NCBI RefSeq assembly: GCF_012371325.1
Contig: NZ_JAAZQX010000016.1
Coordinates: 1 to 63,574 of the forward strand
DNA: 63,574 bases
Source: Acinetobacter sp. A2
GTDB taxonomy: Bacteria > Pseudomonadota > Gammaproteobacteria > Pseudomonadales > Moraxellaceae
Direction of reading: 5' to 3'
In this document: piece by piece, positions 57,753-63,574 of the stretch
Numbering within the stretch: the stretch's first letter is position 1
How the letters are laid out: every line of letters starts with the position of its first letter
Notes under the pieces: model-generated
Database searches by the model: none
What the model saw: only the letters and a program-made list of their open reading frames with translations
What the model was told of the DNA's origin: nothing
Made by a program: the position numbers and the translations under genes

Positions 57753-59369
57753 ATGTCTCATCAATCGAATTTAATTAGCCAAGACATTTTGGCGTACTTA
57801 AAACAACACGAAAACAAAGATCTACTGCGCTTTTTAACTTGCGGTAATGTAGATGATGGTAAATCGACCTTAATTGGTCGTTTGTTGTACGACTCAAAAT
57901 TGATTTATGAAGATCAATTGCAAGCGGTAACCCGTGACTCGAAAAAAGTTGGTACTACGGGCGATGCTCCTGACTTGGCCTTACTGGTCGATGGCTTGCA
58001 AGCCGAGCGTGAGCAGGGCATTACCATTGATGTCGCTTACCGTTATTTCTCAACTGAAAAACGTAAGTTTATTATTGCCGATACTCCAGGGCATGAGCAG
58101 TACACTCGCAATATGGCGACAGGTGCATCGACCTGTGATTTGGCGATTATTCTGATTGATGCGCGTTATGGTGTGCAAACCCAAACCCGTCGTCATACCT
58201 ATATTTCTAGTTTATTGGGTATTCACAACATTGTGGTTGCCATTAATAAAATGGATTTAGTGGATTACTCAGAAGCACGCTTTAATGAAATTCAGGCGGA
58301 ATATGCCAATTTTGTGAATCAATTGGGTGACCGTAAACCATCGAATATTATCTTTACACCTATTTCTGCCTTAAATGGCGACAACGTGGTGAACAGATCG
58401 GAACATACGCCGTGGTATGCGGGCGACACCTTAATGGGTACCTTAGAGTCGGTAGAAATTAACCGTAACACGGCACACAACGATTTCCGTTTCCCGGTGC
58501 AATATGTGAACCGTCCAAACTTAGATTTCCGTGGATTCTGCGGTACGATTGCTTTGGGTGATATTCATGTTGGTGACCGCATTGTGGCTTTACCATCGGG
58601 CAAAAGCTCAACCGTGAAAGAGATTGTGACCTTTGATGGTAACCTAGAACATGCCATTGCAGGACAGGCTGTTACCCTGACCTTAAACGATGAAATTGAT
58701 ATTTCACGTGGTAATGTGTTGGTGCGTGAAGATCAGGCACGTCCTGAAATTTCACGTGCTGTAAATGCCACAGTGGTGTGGATGGCCGATCAGCCTTTAT
58801 CGATTGGTAAGTTGTATAACTTAAAAGTGGGTACGCAAACTGTGCCTGCGAAAGTCACTGCAATTCATTACCGCACCAATGTGAATACTTTGGAACAGGT
58901 ACAGGTTGAACAACTTGAACTGAATGCAATTGCTAATGTAACGATCGAATTTGATGCACCAGTCGTATTTGACCGTTATCAAGACAGCCGTTATACAGGT
59001 TCATTTATTTTCATTGACCGTCTAAATAACGTGACCATCGGTGCAGGTATGGTTGAAGCTTGTGTAGAATGGTCTGCACACAGCGCGCCAGTCACTGCAG
59101 AAGATCGTGCTGCACGTTTAGGTCAGAAGCCTGCTGCAGTCAGCGTTTCAAGTCAGATTTTAGCGCAGGCTCAGGCCATAGAAAGCTTGTTGATTCAGCA
59201 GGGGATTGTTGCAATTGCCAAAGCAGGTTTAGATGCTACGCAAGTTGCATTGCTGCGTGAAACAGGCATTGTGGTGATTAGTGATGTAGAAAGCGGTGCC
59301 GATGCGCAGTTAAGTGCAGACAGCATTGAAGAATTGGCAGAAAAAATTATTGCACTGGTTCGTTTATAA
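57753..59369 (+). CDS. cysN: Sulfate adenylyltransferase subunit 1 (CysN) with C-terminal extension
   Basis: GTPase subunit of ATP sulfurylase. G1 is [15 protein letters not shown] near residue 31, G3 [12 protein letters not shown] near 110 and G4 NKMD near 165, followed by two EF-Tu-like beta domains. It is 538 aa, against 475 in E. coli. After the end of the CysN core ([15 protein letters not shown] near 430) come about 95 extra residues. They start with [12 protein letters not shown], resembling the entry to the APS-kinase (CysC) domain of fused CysNC proteins, but the P-loop GxxGxGKS does not follow, so this is not a working kinase. A separate cysC must act elsewhere. Good ribosome site (TGGAG). 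Confidence 0.93.
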   Translation: MSHQSNLISQDILAYLKQHENKDLLRFLTCGNVDDGKSTLIGRLLYDSKLIYEDQLQAVTRDSKKVGTTGDAPDLALLVDGLQAEREQGITIDVAYRYFSTEKRKFIIADTPGHEQYTRNMATGASTCDLAIILIDARYGVQTQTRRHTYISSLLGIHNIVVAINKMDLVDYSEARFNEIQAEYANFVNQLGDRKPSNIIFTPISALNGDNVVNRSEHTPWYAGDTLMGTLESVEINRNTAHNDFRFPVQYVNRPNLDFRGFCGTIALGDIHVGDRIVALPSGKSSTVKEIVTFDGNLEHAIAGQAVTLTLNDEIDISRGNVLVREDQARPEISRAVNATVVWMADQPLSIGKLYNLKVGTQTVPAKVTAIHYRTNVNTLEQVQVEQLELNAIANVTIEFDAPVVFDRYQDSRYTGSFIFIDRLNNVTIGAGMVEACVEWSAHSAPVTAEDRAARLGQKPAAVSVSSQILAQAQAIESLLIQQGIVAIAKAGLDATQVALLRETGIVVISDVESGADAQLSADSIEELAEKIIALVRL

Positions 59370-59409
59370 AATCAGATTTGTTTATAAAATCGTAGCTGCA
59401 ATACAGATG

Positions 59410-59439
59410 AACCCGCTTTCAAATGAAAGCGGGTTTTTT
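59410..59439. terminator. Bidirectional terminator between cysN and the GNAT gene
   Basis: AACCCGCTTTC / GAAAGCGGGTT stem (59410-59420, 59425-59435) with AAAT loop and T6 tail. On the minus strand the T-run is short, so it may serve mainly cysN. Confidence 0.88.
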
Positions 59440-59468
59440 ATGGGGTAAAAACTATAAGATTGTTGTGC

Positions 59469-59936
59469 TCAAGATTGCTCAAATCGCTCTGTATTAAGAT
59501 GTTTGAGCATGGGGGTGAAATGCCCATAACTAATTTTTTGTGGTTGAATTTCAAAATCATATTTTTGATAAAACATCAGCGCAGTTTGTGTGCTAAACAC
59601 ACTAATTTGCGATACATTTTTAGCCTGTAAATGTGCAATAGCTTCAAATAACAAGGCTTGACCAATACCACGCTGTTGCACTTCAGGTGCAATCGCATGG
59701 TGTAAAATTTGCCCGCGATCACTCATCATAATAAAACCAACCACCACATGCTGTAGGACATAGACCCAGCAATTGTTGTAGTGCAACAGCATTAAAATAT
59801 TTTCATAGTTTTTCGTTTCAAGCCACGCCTGAATTTTGGCTTCATTACGTTGATGATCTTGAATACAAGACCGAATACTGGCGTGTAATACCGCAACCAA
59901 ATCGGAGACATCTTGAATTTGTGCAGTTCTAATCAT
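59469..59936 (-). CDS. GNAT-family N-acetyltransferase
   Basis: A 155-aa acetyl-CoA-dependent acetyltransferase. The acetyl-CoA loop is VQQRGIGQALLFEAI near residue 88 (R/QxxGxG), preceded by the strand ILHHAIAPE and followed by VSVFSTQTALMFYQKYDFEI, all standard for GNAT enzymes. The N-terminal DLVAVLHASIRSCIQDHQ is the substrate-side helix pair. The acceptor cannot be read from sequence. Convergent with cysN. Confidence 0.87.
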   Translation of the reverse strand: MIRTAQIQDVSDLVAVLHASIRSCIQDHQRNEAKIQAWLETKNYENILMLLHYNNCWVYVLQHVVVGFIMMSDRGQILHHAIAPEVQQRGIGQALLFEAIAHLQAKNVSQISVFSTQTALMFYQKYDFEIQPQKISYGHFTPMLKHLNTERFEQS

Positions 59937-60260
59937 CTAAGCTTATAGTTATAGATAAAAACAAGGCTCTATTGGACGGGAAAACATCTGCAAGAAATAG
60001 CAGAAATTTGTTGTGTTTTGCTTCATTATGATGAAGCTCAAGTCGTATTTTTGAGTAAAAGCGTAGTATTGTGTAATTCAAGCATGCCTAATTGAATTTA
60101 AGTATAAGAAGCTTATTTCTGTTTTTGTTTATGATCTTTAGCAGTATAGGTTTAGGTTTAATCCGTTGCTAAGGATGTGTTCGCACAGTACACAGAATAG
60201 ACGCTAAGCGCTGAAATCGTTATGCTTTATTCAAGCGCCTGAATAAGAGCGAAGACCAAG
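59937..60260. other. Intergenic region between the GNAT gene and a small membrane protein gene
   Basis: About 324 bp between divergent genes. It contains a perfect 7-bp inverted repeat GCTTCAT-TATG-ATGAAGC (60020-60037) and a second, TTATTCA-AGCGCC-TGAATAA (60227-60246), ending 14 bp before the ATG at 60261. Either could be an operator or RNA hairpin; neither has a T tail. Confidence 0.5.
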
Positions 60261-60725
60261 ATGGCAAAACTATTGTTGTGGATTTTGTTCTTCATTGCAG
60301 TCTATGCAGTGTGGAAAGTCTGGTTCAAAATAAAAATTAATCGTAGCTTTCAGCAAAGCTGTCAAGATATGGCCAATATCGTACAAGACCCAATTACCCA
60401 CAAAGCACCTCGTGCTGTAGAAGAAGTGGTTGAAGAAGTCGCCGAATACGAACAACAATTATTTGACGATGTTGCAGCGTTATTTTTAAGCCTAAAAGTT
60501 TCTACTTCCGACCCTGATGATGCTACTACTATTCAGCAAGAATTACTCAATAAAATGCCTGCTAAAGCTCAAACGCAGATTCGTCAGTTAGATTTAGGTG
60601 AGTGGTCTATTTATTGGAGTTTTTATCAACAATCTTTGGAATATTATGTGGGTAAATATGGTGTTTTTATTACCCATGTAGACCGTTTTGGACAAGAACA
60701 TAAATATAATCATACAGATGTGTAA
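60261..60725 (+). CDS. Hypothetical membrane-anchored protein, 154 aa
   Basis: Not recognised. One hydrophobic segment at the very N-terminus (LLLWILFFIAVYAVW, residues 4-18) is followed by a positively charged stretch and a soluble domain. The stretch VEEVVEEVAEYEQQLFDDVA (about 52-72) is probably coiled coil, so the chain is likely a single-pass inner-membrane protein with a cytoplasmic tail. The ribosome site is weak (GCGAAGACCAAG before the ATG). A weak hairpin CCAA-TTTTA-TTGG near 60731 may end the transcript. pnuC follows 119 bp later on the same strand. Confidence 0.65.
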   Translation: MAKLLLWILFFIAVYAVWKVWFKIKINRSFQQSCQDMANIVQDPITHKAPRAVEEVVEEVAEYEQQLFDDVAALFLSLKVSTSDPDDATTIQQELLNKMPAKAQTQIRQLDLGEWSIYWSFYQQSLEYYVGKYGVFITHVDRFGQEHKYNHTDV

Positions 60726-60844
60726 AGCCAATTTTATTGGGTGTTTATTTTTATTGTTTTGACTTAGTGCTTAAATCAGTCTGAGTTTGAGCAGTATTAC
60801 AGAAACAAGGTATCATGCATTTTTCTTTTACATAGGCTGCATCA

Positions 60845-61423
60845 ATGTCGGTTTTAGAAATAATTGCTGTATTGATCAGTGTCTTAGGCGTGACGTTAAC
60901 CATCAAACGGCATATTGCTTGTTGGGTGGTAAATTTTATTGCCTGTTTGCTGTATGCCTATTTATTCTTTGAATATCAATTGTATGGCGAAACAGTATTG
61001 CAAACTCTATTTATGGGAATGGCAATTTACGGTTTTTACCAGTGGAAAACTGCACAGCAAGACACTCAAGCTATCGTGATTCAGACCTTATCACAAAATA
61101 AAATGCTGCAGCAGCTTGTACTTAGTATGGGTTTGGGGCTTATTTTTGGTCTAAGTTTAATGCAGTGGACGCAGGCATCTGTACCGTTATTAGATGCACA
61201 ACTTGCAGCTTTGAGTCTGTTGGCAACCTATTGGACCAGTCGTAAATATTTGGCCACATGGCTGCTTTGGATTGTGGTCGATCTACTCTACGTAGGCATG
61301 TTTATTTATAAAGCTTTATTTTTAACCGCAGCACTTTATGTTGGATTTGTGGTATTGGCTTATTTAGGATGGCGTGAATGGAGCAAAATACGTCAGCAAC
61401 AACATGTGCAAGCTTTGCCTTAA
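60845..61423 (+). CDS. pnuC: Nicotinamide riboside/mononucleotide transporter, PnuC family
   Basis: Inner-membrane importer of NAD precursors (nicotinamide riboside type), 192 aa. Six to seven hydrophobic segments. Family landmarks: NFIACLLYAYLFFEYQLYGE near residue 37, the motif GMAIYGFYQWKTA near 66 and WIVVDLLYVGMFIYKALFL near 141 in the second half. The length is shorter than E. coli PnuC (239) but usual for this group. No NadR gene is adjacent. The next gene starts nine bases downstream, so they are probably co-transcribed. Confidence 0.88.
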   Translation: MSVLEIIAVLISVLGVTLTIKRHIACWVVNFIACLLYAYLFFEYQLYGETVLQTLFMGMAIYGFYQWKTAQQDTQAIVIQTLSQNKMLQQLVLSMGLGLIFGLSLMQWTQASVPLLDAQLAALSLLATYWTSRKYLATWLLWIVVDLLYVGMFIYKALFLTAALYVGFVVLAYLGWREWSKIRQQQHVQALP

Positions 61424-61432
61424 AGGATAAGC

Positions 61433-61726
61433 ATGAGTAACCTGATCCATTTTAAACAGGCACAGCTTGCTCAGTTTGATCATCTTGCACAAAATATTCT
61501 GTCTAATCCTGAACGTTATTTACAGTTCGATTCAATTGCAGATTTTTATCAGGCCCAATGGTTGGATGATTTTCCCCAAGGCACCACTTGGTATGCCACA
61601 GGATTGGATGATGGGGCAGAGCATTTTTATGCCAAAATTGAATTTTGTGGGCATTATCTCACTCTGTATAGCCATGATATTTATGCAGCTGAATTTGGCA
61701 TCCTACACACAGATTTGAACAATTAG
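61433..61726 (+). CDS. Hypothetical protein, 97 aa
   Basis: Not recognised. A small acidic protein with no signal peptide or membrane segment; rich in Asp, Gln, aromatic residues (DFYQAQWLDDFPQGTTWYAT). It starts nine bases after pnuC with AAGGATAAGC as ribosome site, which favours a real, co-transcribed gene. A different frame over the same region lacks this signal and is ignored. A link to NAD metabolism is only suggested by proximity. Confidence 0.65.
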   Translation: MSNLIHFKQAQLAQFDHLAQNILSNPERYLQFDSIADFYQAQWLDDFPQGTTWYATGLDDGAEHFYAKIEFCGHYLTLYSHDIYAAEFGILHTDLNN

Positions 61727-61882
61727 AGTCAATGACAGCAGGTGGAAAAAATACTTTAATAGCCTGAAAATAAAGTTGTATTTAGGATATAAAACAACTT
61801 ATACCCGTTGAGCATCAGCCAAATTATATTGCACGATGATGCTAGACCTATTCCATCAATAAACAAAATAAAAGGAACTCAA

Positions 61883-62380
61883 ATGGCTCATCAATTTACT
61901 GTTAATGCCACCATTCATGGCGTTTCAATTGACGAATTTAAGCGTTTAGTGGCAGATATTGCGTTACATGAAGCGGTGTGTAAACGTATACCAGGTGAAA
62001 ATTTAGAAATTTTAGAATCAAAAAAGAATGGTGATATTTACACCCTGCGTCGTGCTTATAACTTGGATGTGAATATTCCAGATATGGCAAAAAAACTATT
62101 AAAAGATGCATTTCGTTTAAAACGTAATGATGTGACCAACTTATCAGCACTTACTTCTACAGTTGAGTTGGGCGCTAACTTACCTTTGGAAGCCAAAGGC
62201 GAGCGTACCGTTACAGGTAATCAAGAAAAAATTGAAATTCAGTTGGACTGGACCATTAAAGTTAAAGTTCCATTGATTGGTGGTATGTTAGAAAAACATG
62301 CAGAAGGTGAAATCCGTCGTTTCAGTGAGCTAGAAATTAGCATTGTAGAAGATGAGCTTAAGAAAAATTTAGCCGCTTAA
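61883..62380 (+). CDS. DUF2505 domain protein
   Basis: A 165-aa soluble protein matching my memory of the DUF2505 family, which is thought to have an SRPBCC/START-like fold; function unknown. The pattern FTVNATIHGVSIDEFKRLVA and the late strand IEIQLDWTIKVKVPLIGGML followed by EGEIRRFSELEI fit the family outline. The ATG at 61883 with AAAGGAAC before it is the proper start; an in-frame start at 61808 adds 25 residues with no ribosome site. DUF2505 is best known from actinobacteria. Ends in a terminator-like hairpin. Single gene. Confidence 0.7.
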   Translation: MAHQFTVNATIHGVSIDEFKRLVADIALHEAVCKRIPGENLEILESKKNGDIYTLRRAYNLDVNIPDMAKKLLKDAFRLKRNDVTNLSALTSTVELGANLPLEAKGERTVTGNQEKIEIQLDWTIKVKVPLIGGMLEKHAEGEIRRFSELEISIVEDELKKNLAA

Positions 62381-62417
62381 ACTGTTTATTTAAAACACGA
62401 ATGCTTAATTTGTATTT

Positions 62418-62450
62418 AGCGCTGCCTATTGGGTGGCGCTTTGTTTTTTT
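62418..62450 (+). terminator. Intrinsic terminator of the DUF2505 gene
   Basis: AGCGC ... GCGCT stem with inner GCC/GGT pairing, followed by TTGTTTTTTT, 38 bp past the stop. Confidence 0.7.
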
Positions 62451-62596
62451 GTAGCTGGGATGGCTGCACTTGGTCATTTGCAGCACTGGTTTTTAAGTCA
62501 ATTGTAGATGCGAAGCATAATATATTAATTATTTAAATATATTATATTTATTATGCTACTATTTTAATCACATCTAAATTGACTCTGAGATCAACC

Positions 62597-63016
62597 ATGA
62601 AATTGATTAAGCTGTTGTGTCTGTCTTTATTCCTGAGCTTTGCAAGTCTATCGCCTGCTATGGCAGAGAATAACAAAGATCCGCTATTTGTATTGCTCAC
62701 CAGTAATGATGCACACCGTACCAAAATGGCAATTGGCATGAGCAATAACCAGTTTGGCAAAGGTCATCCACTGACCATTTACTTGGTTGATCAGGGTGTG
62801 ATGTTGGCATCTAACCGTTTTGAACATAAATATGCTGAGCATCAAAAAATGCTAAAAAGCATTATGGCCAAAGGTGGTGAGGTCTATATTTGCAAAATGT
62901 GTATGGATCAGTATGGTGTTGCCGAGGGTGATTTAATCAAAGGTTTAAAATATTCAAATCCAGATGTGATGGGTGAAGCGATTTTCCGCCCAGGCACACA
63001 GACCCTGAGTTGGTAA
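62597..63016 (+). CDS. DsrE-like protein with signal peptide
   Basis: A 139-aa exported protein. Residues 1-23 form a Sec signal peptide (MKLIKLLCLSLFLSFASLS..., cleavage near AMAEN). The mature part has the DsrE/F pattern: a strand-loop start FVLLTSNDAHRTKMAIGMSN near 31 and GHPLTIYLVDQGVMLAS near 56. A CxxC pair (CKMC) sits near residue 97, where some DsrE-type proteins carry the sulfur-binding cysteine. It is probably periplasmic. The ATG at 62597 is preferred over an in-frame start at 62579 because it begins the signal peptide. Sulfur transfer is inferred from the family only. Confidence 0.72.
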   Translation: MKLIKLLCLSLFLSFASLSPAMAENNKDPLFVLLTSNDAHRTKMAIGMSNNQFGKGHPLTIYLVDQGVMLASNRFEHKYAEHQKMLKSIMAKGGEVYICKMCMDQYGVAEGDLIKGLKYSNPDVMGEAIFRPGTQTLSW

Positions 63017-63035
63017 TATTGCTGCTTTAAAGTGC

Positions 63036-63066
63036 AAAAGCCTTGTTGAAAAACAAGGCTTTTTTT
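63036..63066. terminator. Terminator after the DsrE-like gene
   Basis: AAAAGCCTTGTT / AACAAGGC stem with GAAA loop and T7 tail, between the DsrE-like gene and the convergent sigma-54 activator fragment. Confidence 0.9.
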
Positions 63067-63079
63067 ATTGAAGGAAGTT

Positions 63080-63538
63080 TTAACGCATGGCGTATTTTTT
63101 TAAACGATAATCCAGTGCGGCACGTGAAATTCCCAATAAGCGGGCAGCTTCAGATACATTCTGTTTGGCTTTTTGCATGGCGGTCATAATCAGTTGTTGC
63201 TCATGCTGTTCTAAGTCAAAACCTTCGGTGACCAATCTGTCTAAATCTGTGCTGCCGTGCACATCTTCAGCATCGTGTTCATGCTTTTGTGGGAATAACG
63301 CATTCAGTTTAATCATTTGTTGATCTTCGGTGAGTAATACTGCACGCTCCAACAAGTTTTCCAGTTCACGAATGTTGCCTGGCAAAGCATAACTTTGCAT
63401 AAAGGCGGTGGCTTTTTCACTTACTCCCTGAATTTGTTTGTCGTACATTTTTTCAAAGCGTTTTAAAAAGTGCTCAACTAAAAGGGGGATATCTTCAGAA
63501 TCACAAGCGGGTTTACCGCATTTACTGTGAGTTGGCAC
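63080..63538 (-). pseudogene. C-terminal fragment of a sigma-54-dependent transcriptional activator
   Basis: A 152-aa stretch with the end of an AAA+ sigma-54 activator: DIPLLVEHFLKRFEKMYDK (C-terminal end of the AAA+ core), SYALPGNIRELENLLERAVL (the PGNIREL motif), then a Fis-type HTH (SEAARLLGISRAALDYRLKK) at residues ~128-147. The N-terminal sensor domain, Walker motifs and GAFTGA loop are absent. Reading upstream in the same frame, a TAA stop lies at 63551-63553, only five codons beyond the first GTG. The gene is therefore truncated, frameshifted or damaged near the window edge. The residues just before DIPLL (KCGKPACDSE) also look unlike the usual LRER segment. Type and target unknown; the start is not meaningful. 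Confidence 0.65.
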
Positions 63539-63574
63539 TGAATCTGCGTATTAAACCGAGAAGAAGACTAAAAC

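Noticed and set aside
1..63574. tRNA, rRNA, CRISPR arrays, insertion sequences, prophage
   Set aside because: Gaps were read for cloverleafs, regular spaced repeats, transposase and integrase frames; none seen.

Overview
The window is an AT-rich stretch of a gammaproteobacterial chromosome, most likely Acinetobacter (Moraxellaceae). The strongest pointers are the gene order rubA-rubB-estB-oxyR, known from Acinetobacter alkane degradation, a 13-gene nuo operon with fused nuoCD, and several small genes I cannot name beside ordinary housekeeping genes. I see no rRNA, tRNA, insertion sequence, prophage, integrase, CRISPR array or plasmid gene. The only mobile-type module is a two-gene toxin-antitoxin pair. 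The last gene is cut or broken at the right edge. This reads as core chromosome, not as an island.

Layout. At 0.1-5.6 kb, on the minus strand, are a FadL-type outer-membrane channel and a ferric-iron ABC importer in the order ATPase, binding protein, permease (fbpC-fbpA-fbpB). At 5.9-10.4 kb are an APC amino-acid permease, a divergent stand-alone PrpF-family isomerase, farnesyl diphosphate synthase (ispA) and a small unknown gene. At 10.85-25.9 kb is the complete respiratory complex I operon nuoA-B-CD-E-F-G-H-I-J-K-L-M-N, tightly packed except for a structured nuoB/nuoCD gap. At 26-32.7 kb are upp, cobalamin-dependent methionine synthase (metH) and a low-affinity phosphate transporter (pit) with two Pho-box-like sites upstream. 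At 32.8-40.1 kb are a 515-aa protein of unknown function behind a perfect palindrome, a tiny lipoprotein, a rhomboid protease, nfuA, an unknown gene paired with a secreted alpha/beta hydrolase, a beta carbonic anhydrase, and the tesA-type esterase divergent from the ybbA-ybbP ABC exporter.

At 43.4-51.6 kb are a second rhomboid, mtgA, ppk1, a degenerate response regulator, and the minus-strand run rubA-rubB-estB-oxyR. rubA (54 aa) is a clear rubredoxin. At 52-56.4 kb are apt, a YqiA-like esterase, lysS, a higBA toxin-antitoxin pair and an unknown gene. At 56.7-63.6 kb are cysD-cysN (sulfate activation), a GNAT acetyltransferase, an unknown membrane protein, pnuC, an unknown gene, a DUF2505 protein, a secreted DsrE-like protein, and the C-terminal part of a sigma-54 activator that runs into an in-frame stop just before the window ends.

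How the genes work together. Several neighbours serve iron, sulfur and redox chemistry: ferric iron uptake (fbp), Fe-S carriers (nfuA), a large Fe-S enzyme (complex I), rubredoxin and its reductase with oxyR, sulfate activation (cysDN) and methionine synthesis (metH). This is a thematic grouping of separate transcription units, not a demonstrated system. Most units end in clear intrinsic terminators, many bidirectional between convergent genes. I found no convincing new multi-gene system. The best leads are the 515-aa protein with its operator-like palindrome, the receiver-degenerate LuxR-type regulator, the CysN C-terminal extension that looks like a decayed APS-kinase start, and the Pho-box-like sites at pit.
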